Source of the DNA: Durusdinium trenchii
Taxonomy: Eukaryota > Sar > Dinophyceae > Suessiales > Symbiodiniaceae
DNA length: 64,000 nt
Assembly: GCA_963970005.1 (NCBI GenBank)
Contig: CAXAMN010003780.1
Span: 958,505-1,022,504 of the forward strand
Direction of reading: 5' to 3'
How positions within the stretch are numbered: the first letter of the stretch is position 1; each line of letters opens with the position of its first letter. The position numbers and the translations under genes were made by a program. This document shows, in pieces, positions 11,772 through 23,099 of the stretch. The notes below the pieces were generated by a model that saw only the letters and a program-made list of their open reading frames with translations, searched no databases and was not told the DNA's origin.

Positions 11772-12648
11772 GTGGGCTGAGGGACTTGAACTGAAGTTGT
11801 AGGCAGAGCTGCTTTTGAAGAAGGGAGGCCTCCCTCCGAGGCCTCCAAAGATACGTCTTCTCCCCCTGAGATTTCGATTTGCCAAGCCTATGCAAGTAGT
11901 GACCTCTATGTGAGAACTGAGACGGGGATGGTTTTAAGCAGGGGCCGTTGCCAGTTCACGTGACATGACAACGAATGTGGCAGGTACAGTGAGTTACAGT
12001 GATGTGCATAGGAATGACATGTGTGATGTGTCAAGTAGCTATAAGTAATTAATTGCCCAAGTCCAACCTTCTTACAGACTTGCACATTGTTTTAAAAACC
12101 TTCGGGAGTAGGTCATATATGTAGGTAGTATGTTCCAAGTTCTTTCTTTATGCCATTTATTTGAAGTTCTGACCGCCTCAGATGTGAAACGTGCCATGGA
12201 CAGTCCAGTCAACGGACGCTTTGATACCAGACCAAAGATAGGTCAATACAGCGGAGTCCGTTGATTCTCCCCCTCCCCACATGTCTTTTAGAGCTGTCAA
12301 ACTCTTTGCGTGCGGCCCTTGTCAACACGAACGCTACAAAGGACGGAATGCGCGACATGGAGATTGGGAAAGGTATTGGGAAGTGAAGCAGAACACAAGA
12401 GTTCTAAACGTATTTCCAACTTGGGTTATGAACAGTGGATGGAACCAAGCTCTGCCCGAATCCATTGTGCAGATCGTTACACCTTTGGATAAACAAAACA
12501 GCAACCACTTCACACTGGTCACGCCGCGTGGATGACAACCACTGCGTGGTATTTCGGTTGATTCACACTGCCAATGGGTTTTCCCGTTGGTCCTCCGGTA
12601 CGTCCGTCCTCCACCTGCAGATCCGTCGTCCACCTGCCAACGTCCCAG

Positions 12649-12774
12649 GTCTTGGTCCACATTTGCCAAGTGCACCTTCCGAGCCTCGGTGCTTTGTCCG
12701 CCGCCCTGCATGCACTCAGCGTGCTCAGCCGGCCCTGGCGGGCTGAGCAGCCCGAGCCCTGGAGTTTTGCAGAG
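12649..12774 (+). CDS. armadillo repeat exon
   Basis: GTCCCAG|G acceptor and GAG|GTGCCG donor enclose 42 codons in phase 0. VLVHICQVHLPSLGALSAAL and HALSVLSRPWRAEQPEPW give helix, turn, helix; the exon is almost exactly one repeat long. Phase agrees with both the preceding (11703) and following (14069) exons. Confidence 0.75.
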
Positions 12775-13976
12775 GTGCCGGCAAAGACACCGAGCTGCTG
12801 ACGCTCGGCTCGGTGCAGTGTCGTGGGTGGTTTTGTTTTTGTGCGGTTTCGTATTCGTTCAATTAGGTAGGTCCAGTTTCGCGATCATGTGTGATACTTA
12901 TCCAGGAGCCAGGGGCCGCATTTGGTTCCATCGTTTTCTGGTGTGGCTGCCAGCCACACGATCCCGGGTTTGATACCCATGCTGCTTCACCTTGACTTTC
13001 ACGGACAAAGACGCAAAGCCTGGCCTGAAGTAATTGGCTTCCACTGCACACAAAGCGAGATTTGGAGATCCAGGGATTTGCCACTATTCTGCATGAAACC
13101 TAGTGCATTCCCAAAGCCGCTCGCCGCTCGTGCCTGAAATCTATTGGAGCATGATGGAAAATGGATCAATGTCATGTTGACCACTCAAAGCCTTAAATTG
13201 CAAGTGTCCAAACAGCAGGCATAGGGTTAAACATGGTAAAACATGTTAAACCTGTTGGAATGCGCTCAGTTCTGGCTTCGGACTGAATGAACATGACCGA
13301 CATGTTCCCCATGGGCACTGGGTCCTTTGAGTCCTTTGGGCACTGACGGGACAATCAGACAATCAGTGTTTCGATGGAAGTGAGGTAAGCCTGAGATTTT
13401 GCTTGCCACACTCCAACGATGCCCAGCAGCTTGGCGGCACAATTGGGCAAGGAGAAGATAGGCGTTCAATAGATTTGCAAGTCATCACTCTTTGAGCTGC
13501 TGGTGGGTTGCTCTTGGACCTCCTCGCTGAATTGCAACCGCATGTGTCCGAAGATGGTAGGTCGCATCCTCATGAAGATTGGTCGTTGCATGCTCCAGTT
13601 CTAACTGGGCCTGCTTTGAGGCTCAACAAGAAGAAGAACAAGAGAAGAAAATTGTTTTTAGTAAGAACTCATGAAACATATAACATATATATATAGAAAT
13701 TTGTATTTGTATGTATATGTTCTGTGTAACTATATATGTAGAACAGAAGTATAATGGACATCCGGCAGTTCCCTGTCACGTGTCCCGCATCCTGAGGAGA
13801 GCAATTCCATCCTGGAGCCCGGATTGACCCTGCTTTGGGGCTACCTCGCCAAGGCCTGTGACCTGATTTGCCTTGGATGTGCGACCATGTGACCTCAACC
13901 ATCCACAATTCCCACACACTATCTATTTGTCTATCTGTTTGTCTGTCTATCTCTCTCTCTATCTATCTATCTATCT

Positions 13977-14030
13977 CTAGGAGCAAGGACGCTACTAGGC
14001 GCTCCTGGCCTTACTACTAGGAACAAGACA
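13977..14030. repeat. copy 1 of CTACTAGGGGCTCCTGG dispersed repeat
   Basis: GAGCAAGGACGCTACTAGG, then GCTCCTGGCCTTACTACTAG. It lies directly after a CTAT/CTGT microsatellite (13920-13976). Related copies are at 38361 and 51668. The unit contains partly self-complementary blocks (CTACTAGG / CCTAGTAG, GGAGC / GCTCC). Confidence 0.8.
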
Positions 14031-14068
14031 GGCAAATATGCCATCTATATGTTCAGCGCATCCACCAG

Positions 14069-14204
14069 GAACCCAGCGCCTCCTCCGTGGAGTGCGCTCG
14101 CAGTGCCACCGCGGCCCTTCGTGTGCCGACAGCCTCGGCCCAAACGCTCGCCGCGGCCGGCGGCGTGCTGTGCGTCACGGGGGCGGAGGCGGTGGAGTCG
14201 CCAG
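14069..14204 (+). CDS. armadillo repeat exon
   Basis: CATCCACCAG|G acceptor in phase 0; donor CCAG|GTGCGC leaves one base (g). The peptide includes SSVECARSATAALRV and SAQTLAAAGGVLCVTGAEAV. The single leftover g combines with 'ga' at the start of the 14445 exon to give glycine, rebuilding 'G-A-V-V-K-L-L', so the junction is supported by both phase and motif. Very GC-rich compared with its flanks. Confidence 0.7.
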
Positions 14205-14444
14205 GTGCGCAATGGGATCGATGGTTGGAGTGGCCTTGGGTTGCTGGTGGGTCCAGTTTTGTTCGACTTTTGCATGGATTTTGTGAGGTTAAGCGTTTGG
14301 GTTTTGATTCATGACCCCCAAGAAGGTTTTGCTTGCATCAGATTGATGTTGGATGGCGCGGCAATCTGTACAGTAGAGCAAACATCGGCTTGCAATGAAT
14401 CTTCCAAGCACTTCCACTGGTCTCATGGCCGCAGTCACTGGCAG

Positions 14445-14545
14445 GAGCAGTGGTCAAGCTCTTGTTGAAAGCGCAAATGGCACACCCAGACCAGCGGATG
14501 CTGCAGGAACGTGCTTGGGAGGCTGCATCCGGCCTTTTTGGGTGG
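14445..14545 (+). CDS. armadillo repeat exon
   Basis: CACTGGCAG|G acceptor with a two-base start; donor TGG|GTAGGG returns to phase 0. AVVKLLLKAQMAHPDQRMLQ and ERAWEAASGLFG are almost ideal helices 2-3 and 1 of consecutive armadillo repeats. This is the clearest family match on the plus strand. Confidence 0.8.
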
Positions 14546-14637
14546 GTAGGGATTGGTTTGGCTGACTTGTTACAGCCTGGCCATGGTGATTTGGATGGAC
14601 CCTCACACCATCCTCAACCCGACTCCCAGTCCACGAG

Positions 14638-14755
14638 GCAGTGCTTATGCTGCTCAGAGCTTCGGAAAGCCTCGACGAGGTGCAGGGAAAGCTCTTGCGG
14701 CACTTGGTTCAGGCCATGATGCAGCACCAAGGAGACCTGCACGAACTCACAGACC
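14638..14755 (+). CDS. armadillo repeat exon with possible GA donor
   Basis: CCACGAG|G acceptor in phase 0. AVLMLLRASESLDEVQGKLL and HLVQAMMQHQGDLHELTD are helical. The frame meets TGA directly after, so an exon end is required; the best candidate is a GA donor (C|GATGAG), a class known from dinoflagellates. It leaves one base, which pairs with a two-base start at 15870. Confidence 0.65.
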
Positions 14756-15179
14756 GATGAGTGCGTTGTGGTGCAGACCGAAGGGTGTCCCTCCCAGACA
14801 TCGGTCCTGTACTCTGTGTGCAGGACCTTTGCAGTGGATTGGGTGCGACATCATGACCCTGTCGCTTGGTTGGGGAGGCGGCAGCGGCTAGAGCCCTCTA
14901 GGGCCCGGTTGGAGTCGGGTGCTGGGGAGTCGTGACCCTTTCAGGATTGCCAAAGGGTTGCCGGTGTGGTAGGATGTGGCCTTTGTGAATCAACTGTTCT
15001 TGGACCTGTCTGACACTAGAGGCATGTTTTAAGGCCACCCCGATGTTGATACTGATGGGAGTACATGGATTGGTCTGGATTACAAGGTAGGTCAGGCGAG
15101 AGTTTGTTTTGCGCATGTTCAATGACCAGAACCCAGTTCATCCGAGCCATTCCGAGCCCACGCAACCAGTTGAAATACT

Positions 15180-15273
15180 GCTGCTGCTGGTGCTCCTGCT
15201 ACTCCTGCTCCTCCTGCTGCTGCTGCTACTACTACTACTGCTACTGCTACTACTCCTCCTACCCCTACCCTGA

Positions 15274-15308
<35 letters not shown>

Positions 15309-15350
15309 CTGCTGCTGCTACTCCTACACCTACTCCCACTCCTGCTCCCG
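15180..15350. repeat. degenerate CTG/CTA/CTC trinucleotide tract
   Basis: About 170 bases of imperfect CTG, CTA, CTC and CCT triplets. The cysteine/tyrosine-rich and alanine/proline-rich frames across it are repeat translations. Confidence 0.85.
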
Positions 15351-15840
15351 CCTTAGCATATTATTCAGGGGGCCTCATGAATGGTACCTCAGACCTTCTA
15401 GACCTTCCACGTTGGGGGGTTCATTAAGCCGGTCTTCGCATTACCCCAAATTGGGAGAGCTATGCGTCCCCAAGAGGCGATTTGCGCAGGTCCTGGGATA
15501 TTGGAGAGACCTAATTTAATATACATTGGTTGGTATTTCCTAGACCTATGGTTGTTTCCAGAATGACGATTCCCACTTTACAGAAGATCTTGAGTTGCGA
15601 TCCATTTGAGATCCAAGGCTTTGGCACCATTTGCCCGTACGTGCTCGTGTGAGTTTTTTCCCCCATGCGGAGAAGAATCAGGATCTATGGCACATACTGG
15701 GGAGGCAAACTCACATTACAGTGGTCCCTAACTAGATAGTGGCACCGTTTCCAATGCATTCTTGGGGATAAATCTTTTCTATTTATTTGGGTGTTTGTAA
15801 ATATATATTTTTATATTGTGTGCCCCGAAATCGGTTTCAG

Positions 15841-15970
15841 GTTGTGCTTGCCAGACGCTCCCAATGCAGCGGAACACCGGCAGCTGCTGATGCAATTGGA
15901 AGCACCTCGTTTGGTCGCTGAAGCCATGAAGAAGAACCTCCCAGCCACTGGTCGAGAACTACTGTACAAT
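15841..15970 (+). CDS. armadillo repeat exon
   Basis: The strongest acceptor is CGGTTTCAG|G at 15840; a second one, AATGCAG at 15869, gives better phase with the preceding exon. The reading is AEHRQLLMQLEAPRLVAEAM then KKNLPATGRELLYN, with donor AAT|GTGCTG in phase 0. The join to 16508 gives 'ELLYN-DSGCATLQCLA', normal armadillo spacing. The start is uncertain by 29 bases. Confidence 0.7.
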
Positions 15971-16507
15971 GTGCTGGGATGTTTTCTCTCAACTTTTTGT
16001 GCGCAGGTTTTACTCCAGGCCTTCGAGGGTGGAGGTTTGGTGAAATTGTTTCGTGCTAGGAGTTCCTCGATGAAACGACTGATGTGCATGCAGACAGGTC
16101 CGACCGCACCCCAGCCCAAATTGAGGTGCCAGAAATGCAGGAGCTGAAGACAGTTGGGTTCGCGGCGATTGGATGTGTGAACATTGCGTTCTAAGATGCA
16201 GAAGTTTGAGACGGTTACAAACTCATTGAATCCATTGCATTCGCTGGCCGTGGATGACCATGTTCCTCTATATACGTACAAATAGGTGGATGTCCGCTCC
16301 CGCGAGTGTAAGAGCTTGTTGAAACTCGAGCCTTCCAAAGTGGATGCAGCGCCTCTCACTGCAGTTGGCCTTTCCCAATCCGAGAAACTGGCCATGCCTT
16401 AGCGGCTTAGCGTGTGATCTACTTCAGGCTGTAGTACTGTAGACCTAGAACAACACGGGAACGGGTTGAAACCTTGCATTTCTTGACCAAGTTTCTGCAC
16501 CTGTCAG

Positions 16508-16561
16508 GATTCAGGCTGCGCCACGCTGCAGTGCTTGGCGCTGGATCAGGCAAGCTGCGTG
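16508..16561 (+). CDS. short armadillo exon
   Basis: CACCTGTCAG|G acceptor and GTG|GTAGAA donor enclose 18 codons, DSGCATLQCLALDQASCV, in phase 0 with both neighbours. It is half a repeat. An alternative frame is open but less helix-like. Confidence 0.6.
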
Positions 16562-16889
16562 GTAGAAGCTTTTTTGATGGTTGGTTAGTTCTTTGTGCAT
16601 GTGTACTACTTTGGGGGAACCCCGCACTGTACTCGACTCTAGTAGTAGCATGTAAAACTGGATGGTTGATAGATAGCAACTTAAATTGGGGACGTTAAAC
16701 TCCTGCAGTCCGGGAATTGGTGGCCATTTTTCTGGGCTTTGGTCAGGTGAGGGTAGCAGCTAGATCATCGAAGCGTCCAGTGTCTCAGCGAATCAGCTAA
16801 TCCCCCGGTTCCGCCCATTTGGTTCCGCCCGTTTTCGTTTCCCATTGCTTTTGCCGGCCGCCTGGAGGCGCCCGGCCGAAAGCCGCCAG

Positions 16890-16999
16890 GTGAACGAAGG
16901 TGAGTTGGAGCAGTTGGAAGATGTGACGGTCGAGGCCTTGCTGCTGTCCCTGGAGGCGCAACCGCACTTCCAGGCAGCGCAGCCACTTGGAAGACCTTA
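16890..16999 (+). CDS. armadillo repeat exon, 3' edge uncertain
   Basis: From GCCGCCAG|G in phase 0 the frame reads VNEGELEQLEDVTVEALLLS then LEAQPHFQAAQPLG and meets TAG at about 17001, so a donor must lie just before. None is consensus; a GA donor near 16996 is possible. A perfect-looking AAG|GTGAGT at 16899 inside the exon suggests an alternative reading in which it is the donor of an upstream exon. Confidence 0.5.
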
Positions 17000-17009
17000 G
17001 ACCAAGCTG

Positions 17010-18090
17010 AATTCAGCAGCATGGGGAGTCCATAGGGGCGGTGGGATAGATCCATATGGGGGTGTTCAGGGTCCATATGGGGGTGGGATGATACTACTGT
17101 CCATTGGGGTGGGATAGAAAGAGATCATGTTTTTCTCGCGAAGGGAAGTCTCATTAGACCATATTGGACCCCTCAGGTAGAGATACAGACCATTGAAACC
17201 CGCATAAATCACCAAAGCCGCATCTACCACACTGATATTTATGATGGCATAGGGACAAATGTATGGCAGGCGCTGTGTTGCTATGCCGTTCAAGTTCAAT
17301 ATGTTCAGTTGTTCATTTCATCCAGCTGTCGCAGCGGCCTACAAACAACGGCCTGCGCAGAAGGACGACACGGTGAAGGAATCACCAATTGAGCCAGGAA
17401 ATCGTTGGAGTCAACCAATTTGTATGCTTTCCCAAATTCAGGTATAGGTACTGTAGGGCAACCAGGAGGCTTTACTGCAAGTCCTGTCACGCGTCAGCGA
17501 GGGAAAATGCCAAACATGGCTTCTCAACCAAGCCATCGATTCTATGATCAAACCTATCCTCCTTCGTTGGACACTGCAGGCAAATGTCACATGTGGGCAT
17601 GTGTCAATGGGGGTACCTCTTTTGTAACCAGTCCACTATTCAGTCATATGCTCGAACAAAGTTGGGTGACGAGGGCTCACAGAACATAAATGACAATGAC
17701 AGCAGAAACATCCTAGAATGATATTGCACGGAACCCAAGAAAGGCACGCGGGAAGAATCACAAAACAGATATACGAGTGCTTATTCCTGGCTAGTCCGGC
17801 TGGGGCAGACAGCTGGTTGGTGGAAAGACGGAGATTGAGTGAGTGTATATGACTGTATATTATATATAATATACGCAATATATTTCAGTTTTGTTTTATG
17901 ATTGTTCATCGGAAATCGAAGGCCAAAGAAAATAGTATAAGATGGAACTAAACCTAGATTGCTCTGACAATCCACATGCTGTACATCCACTTGTACATTT
18001 GTCCATCGATGTTCATGACATGCATCGATGTTTAAAGCATTGTTTTGGTACATGTTTTAACCATTTCAGCGCAGCACCCTGCTAGAGCGA
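17010..18090. other. intron-like stretch
   Basis: Contains a doubled GTCCATATGGGGGTG phrase at 17050-17090 and a short AT microsatellite near 17850-17880. I see no supported exon. Confidence 0.45.
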
Positions 18091-18105
18091 GCGAGCTGCC
18101 CCAAG

Positions 18106-18214
18106 GACTCGCGCGTTGGATCTTTTGTCCTCCTTCGCTCAACACGCACGCTGGACGCTGGCACGGCCGCGGGCTGCGGAGTTGGCGGTGGCCGCCTTGA
18201 AACGGCATGCGGAG
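18106..18214 (+). CDS. armadillo repeat exon
   Basis: CCCCAAG|G acceptor with one leading base; donor GAG|GTGGGG in phase 0. LDLLSSFAQHARWTLARPRA then AELAVAALKRHAE form two helices ending at the donor. A stop upstream at 18083 in this frame means the exon must start after it. It joins in phase to 19141. Confidence 0.65.
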
Positions 18215-19140
18215 GTGGGGGGGGAGCGTAAGGTCCAGTGGAAGGTCCATTCCCTGGAGGTTTCGGTCCATTTTTGTTCTGTCGCGTGGATTCTTTCCGC
18301 TACCGGTCCATTTCCCGTTTCTTCACTTCCTTGCAGTAAACACAAGTTCAGGTGATTCTTTCCCATTAGCTTCTTTTTCCCAGAATTCTTCTTTTTTGGG
18401 GGGGGCCTTGGATGGGCTCCGGCATCCGGTGATTTGGGTGGTTTTACGGGTTCGGTGAAAACCGACGGTGCGGGGGTGGTGTTTGAAAACGGGTTCGTCG
18501 GGTTGGACGGTGCTAAAATGGGATCCCATATCGAAAGCTGGACTTCAGTACATGAATGCTGGACTTCCAGTAAGGTGCATCCATTAATGGACACAGTACA
18601 TTACTTGTACATGACTTCAGTCATGACTTCGGATTGAGGGCGGAAAGAAACTGAGATTGCTCCAAACTTGGCCAACAAAGGAGCTCACCACTGGGATCTC
18701 TCTGGCCCAATGCTCATCACTAGCTAGCTCCATATTTCAAACACAAGACGTCAATGTCGCATTGGAGACATGCTTCAGGTATGAGATCTCAGTGACTGCA
18801 CAGGTGTGTTCGAAACGAATACCAATTGAATCGTTATGTTGCTTCGCAATTCCTTGACTCGGGTGGAGTTGTAGGGTGCAGATTCCTTTTCCCAACTGGC
18901 CATTTGTGTCAAACACTTTGACAAAATATGACGCCAATGGATAGAGTTTGGATAGATCTCACAATCTCTCGCATGATCTCACTAAGTTCATATCTCTTTG
19001 AGGCCTCAACTGTTGATGTTGACAAACATGAGGTCAGTGAACATCCAAAACACCGGCTTGCCTCAGATCGATCTGCTTCTCCAATCCACACCTTCCTCCT
19101 TCACCGTCCACCGCCTCCCGCCCTTGGTCGGTCGAGCCAG

Positions 19141-19239
19141 GACGCCACCCTGGTGGAGATCGCTTGCCGTTTGCTTTGGCGACTGCTGGAGGGCGAGGTC
19201 TCCGAGCCCATGGACCGACGCTGGACTGCGAAACGCGGA
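19141..19239 (+). CDS. armadillo repeat exon
   Basis: GAGCCAG|G acceptor in phase 0; donor GGA|GTACGC in phase 0; 33 codons. DATLVEIACRLLWRLLEGEV is a long amphipathic helix continuing 'AALKRHAE' of the exon before. Confidence 0.7.
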
Positions 19240-19658
19240 GTACGCGGATCGGATCGGGCGGGGCGGAGCGGATCTGGGCACTAGTGGAGTGTGGGGCAAA
19301 AGCACCTTCTGTCGATGTGGCGTGGTTAAAATATGTTATGTTTATGGGGGTTTATGTGTTTTTTTTTTTTGTGTGTGTGTGTGTGTTTAAAGGGGCATGT
19401 TCCTGGCCTTCAAGTGAACTGCTTTGGTAATTAATTTTGTTTTGAGTGCTGACGGTGCATGAGGATGATGACATATGATGAACATCTTCAAGAAGCAACC
19501 ATTCCTGCGCGTTTTGTCCCCCTAAATGTTAGTTTGTTCCCCCACACATGGCCCTGGTCACTGGTCACCCTGAAATCGGTTGACCTGGGCAACAGCGGAG
19601 TGATCAAGACATGAATAGTCCACGCAACCTTTTGAGATCATCCTAGGAGATCTTCGAG

Positions 19659-19731
19659 ATTAGGTTGGAGGCCATCGCTATTAGGTTGGAGGCCATCGCC
19701 ATTAGGTTGGAGGCCATCGCTACTAGGTTGG
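19659..19731. repeat. 21-bp tandem array, three full units and a partial
   Basis: ATTAGGTTGGAGGCCATCGC plus T or C is repeated three times, then ACTAGGTTGG. A single isolated copy with its flanking ATCGCT lies at 20057-20079, about 330 bases away. Confidence 0.9.
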
Positions 19732-20056
19732 TCTGGAGGCCTAAGGTGGTACATGTACAGGCTGTGCTAGTTAATCTTGTGTCGTATCGCTTTGATGCGT
19801 GAATGATTTTTAGTTGCATGTTTTATATGTTCTTTTTTCACATAGAAAACTAGATGAGGTACCCAACCTACCAGTATCAATGAATTGAAGGCTGCATTTT
19901 TCTTGTTTGGTAAAAAATATCCTACCTCAGCTACTTGAAGAAGGCTTTGCTCCCGGTAGTCCTCTGGTGTTGTGTTGCTGTGTTTCCTTGAGTTTAGTTG
20001 TCGTTATATTAACTGATGGTATTTTTATTTTTGAGAAAAAAAGAAACATGTTTCTA

Positions 20057-20079
20057 TATCGCTATTAGGTTGGAGGCCA
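20057..20079. repeat. solo copy of the 21-bp unit
   Basis: ATCGCTATTAGGTTGGAGGC followed by CAT, identical to the junction between units in the array at 19659. Confidence 0.85.
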
Positions 20080-20439
20080 TTTAGAATGTTCATCCATATT
20101 CATCGGCATGTTGTTTTCATCCTGGGAGAGCTCCATTGAATCGACGGCCCCCGGGCTGGTAGCTTTCGCGCCGCTTCTCCTTTCGATTAAGCGGAGCGGA
20201 TCCGCCTCCCAACCTGAAGGAGTTGTGGTATACTTAGCCTCTTAGTGGTAGGTGCAGCATCCCAAAACTGAGGAGAAACATGGGACAGCGGTCGTGCTTT
20301 TGTGATTACTGCAGCTGCACCCGTTGCAAGCTTTTTCGATATCCTCCAGCACCACCGAAGAGCGGGTTTATAGACACCCCTGACTATGATTTTTTCCCTC
20401 CAATAACAACCCTTTCCGTCGTGCTGGCTGATTCATTGT

Positions 20440-20555
20440 ACACCAGGCCGACCGTGTGATGGTCAACCAAGGCATTGCTTGCACCTTGCTGGACCTCCTT
20501 GATGAAGCTCCGAGCCTCAGCACAAGGAGTTCCGGCTGGGCATTCGGAGCCTGAA
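20440..20555 (+). CDS. possible armadillo exon, strand and frame ambiguous
   Basis: The plus strand reads MVNQGIACTLLDLLDEAPSL in one frame and ALLAPCWTSLMKLRASAQGV in another. The minus strand is open too (EARSFIKEVQQGASNALVDH). The region is GC-rich and gene-like, and CAACCAAG|G is a possible acceptor. I report it as an exon candidate only. Confidence 0.3.
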
Positions 20556-20785
20556 AGAGGGCCAAGATGACCCGACCAAACACTGGTGAGAGAGTGGAAA
20601 ACATGCTGTAATATATAATGTGTACAAAAATTGATAAACAAATTGTAATGTATAAGATTAAGTAAGATCAGATTAGATATGATTAGATGAACCCAGAGTT
20701 GCTCCGACTTCTATCAACCCGCGGGCTGCTTGAAGTTGGATATGTTTTCTGAAAATTACTGTAAACCCTTGTGCATTTGCCGCAG

Positions 20786-20849
20786 GACCTTCCTTTTACA
20801 TCTGGCAAAACGAAGTGACGACGTGGCCACCAGGAGCTGTGTGGAAGGG
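20786..20849 (+). CDS. short armadillo exon
   Basis: TTTGCCGCAG|G acceptor with one leading base; donor GGG|GTGCCA in phase 0. TFLLHLAKRSDDVATRSCVE is one armadillo helix and turn. Confidence 0.55.
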
Positions 20850-21221
20850 GTGCCATGGGTTGAGTGGGCACCGATTTCAATGCTTGTTGCAGGGGTGGCC
20901 CCGAACCTCACTCTTGAAGCATTTGGCTAGGGACATCGCTGAAACTGTCCATTCAAGGAACTAAAAGCAGGTCCAAAAGTCCAGGTCAAGCTGGTTCATG
21001 CTGGCCAGTCAGTGGAATGTGTGTTCCTCCCTTTTCACCCATTGTCCTAATTTTGGAAGACATGTTACTTCCTGGTGCTTTTGCCACATGTCACCTGGAG
21101 AGATACAGTATACATGTTTTGAGTTGTTGCCCATGATGGGAAGCCCCTTTTTCAGTTGGTCCCTGCGGCATGCAGTTACTTGGGGGGGGCCCGGCGCGAC
21201 GCGGAACGCGGCGTTGTTCAG

Positions 21222-21306
21222 GGTTCTGGCCGCCAACGGGGCGCAGCCGGCCGCAGAGGCTGGAAGCGGTGCTACACTGCTACACCAGTACCTCCACTTG
21301 ACTCAA
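21222..21306 (+). CDS. armadillo repeat exon
   Basis: TTGTTCAG|G acceptor with one leading base. VLAANGAQPAAEAGSGATLL then HQYLHLTQ ends at CAA|GTCCCC. The frame is also open upstream (ATRNAALFRVLAANG), so the exon may start earlier, near 21190. Confidence 0.55.
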
Positions 21307-21558
21307 GTCCCCAGGGATTTCAAAGACTCTATTTAATATTACATAATAAATGTAATATATATATATATATGTGCGTGTGCGTGTGTAAGTGTTTTTCAAG
21401 TTAGACATGATACATGAGACATGTATCCGGTTCTCCCTCCGGCAATGACTCTGCTTTCATCGTAGCTGCTGATCCCTACATCTCCATGGCGCACGGAGGA
21501 GGTGTTCGCAGTCTGGAAGGTCGCTCAGTTGGCGGCGGGGTCCTCCTCGGCACTCGGC

Positions 21559-21632
21559 ACTGGATGATCCCACGACCGCAGTGCGGATCCCATCACGACA
21601 TGTCGACCGCAGTGCGGATGGGATCATCCGGT
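21559..21632. repeat. imperfect inverted repeat with internal direct repeat
   Basis: TGGATGATCCCA is mirrored by TGGGATCATCC about 45 bases later. CGACCGCAGTGCGGAT occurs twice between the arms. Confidence 0.6.
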
Positions 21633-22119
21633 CTCCCGACGAGTGACTCATCTGTAACGAAGGCGGTGGACCCGGTTGGAGTAACCATGCAGCATGCCTG
21701 ACTGTCAAGGCACGCAGTGGAGAGATCACGCAAGTTGGACAGGGTGATCTTCGCCTTCAGAAAATTTCCGGCACTCCAGCTCTGGCTCAATGGGAGCTGA
21801 GCAAGAAGGAAGCAAAAAGCAAAGCTCCTTCGGCCCAAAAAGCCCGCACATGCATGTGGCAGTTGCTGTGGTGAAGAAGGCAACCAAAGGGGGGGAACGC
21901 AGCAGGGCGCAAGGACCTGAGTACCAGAGCACCAAAACACGTCCCTGACAGTTGCCAACCCTCCAGGTTGACAAAGCAGCTTCAAGCACCAGCAGCCTCG
22001 GTCACGGTTCGGAACAGAGCCTTACACAGCTAACTACCTGTAAGTCTTGACAGCGGAGATGCCCGTGACTTGCAAAACCGCTTCGCCAGGCCGCTGCGCC
22101 ACCCTTGCTCAGCTTGCAG

Positions 22120-22231
22120 CTGATGGAGCGTTTGGCACAGCGGCGCTCGCTGCGCCCGGCACTGCGGCGGGTGGGCGAGCTGTGGCGGAAGCTGCAAGAG
22201 GCCCTCTCAACGGCCGAGGCACGGCGGAGGG
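22120..22231 (+). CDS. armadillo/HEAT exon
   Basis: CAGCTTGCAG acceptor in phase 0. LMERLAQRRSLRPALRRVGE then LWRKLQEALSTAEARRR ends at GTGCAT with one base over. The leftover g plus gc from 22972 gives glycine and restores 'G-G-C-A-L-L-G-R-L-A', so this exon and the next support each other. Arginine-rich compared with its neighbours. Confidence 0.6.
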
Positions 22232-22384
22232 GTGCATTCGAGAAAAACAAAAAGAGTTGGGCCTTTTGGATGATGAAATTGGTCGCTTTGGATGCTTTGG
22301 GGACAGAGACGGTAGTTTTTGGTAGCTGGCAGTTTAGACTTGTTTCAATAATATCATATTATGTTTTACACCATTGACCATTGA

Positions 22385-22440
22385 TGGCATCCGAAGTGGG
22401 TAATTTCTGCTGCTGCTGCTGCTGCTTTTCCTTTGTTTGG
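22385..22440. repeat. short CTG microsatellite
   Basis: Six CTG triplets at about 22409-22426 inside an intron-like stretch. The poly-cysteine frame is a by-product. Confidence 0.7.
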
Positions 22441-22971
22441 GGTCTTGGGGTGTTGTGGGTCGGTGTTTTTGTTTTAGCAGGTGATGAAGGAATCCTCGAT
22501 CAACAGGCTAGGATGACTCCAGCTTTAGGTATTGGTCAAAAGGTGTCAACATCATTTTGCAATGCCCGGTTCTGGTTCCAGATGTCTTTGGAAGATGAAA
22601 TGATGAAATCAAGGCACAGCTTGTTTGGGAGTAGAGCAGATCGCTTCTTGCCGTCCTGCTGTCGCGGCGATGAGGATGATGAGGGCGCGGCGAGGACGCC
22701 GACGCCCATCTCCCTGTGTGTTTGCGCCTCGATGCTAGAACGAAACACCGAGGACGTGTCGATGTTTGTCTTCAGGCTCAGTTGTTCAAATTCCAAGTCT
22801 GTTCAGAGCAGACAGCCAGCAAACACTTAAATATGGCATGCAATCGTTCCTTGGTTCCATTCTGTTCCTGGGCCGTCCTGAATTAAGGAATCCGACTATT
22901 CAGCATCCCTGACTCCACATCAGCAGATGGCATTTGCTATCCTTCCATCTTCAGCCATGCACTGTGCCCAG

Positions 22972-23086
22972 GCGGCTGCGCTCTGCTTGGCCGCTTGGCC
23001 TGCGATGGGGAGGCTGCTGCAGCGCAGGCGTCCGTGGAGCTAGAGAGGCTCATGAAGCAGATTGAGGCGAGGTCCTGCAGAAATCT
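22972..23086 (+). CDS. armadillo repeat exon with consensus donor
   Basis: ACTGTGCCCAG|G acceptor with a two-base start; donor AATCT|GTGAGA. GCALLGRLACDGEAAAAQAS and VELERLMKQIEARSC are a clear armadillo repeat (G-C-x-A-L-x-x-L-A). The frame meets TGA directly across the donor. Confidence 0.75.
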
Positions 23087-23099
23087 GTGAGACATTCCA

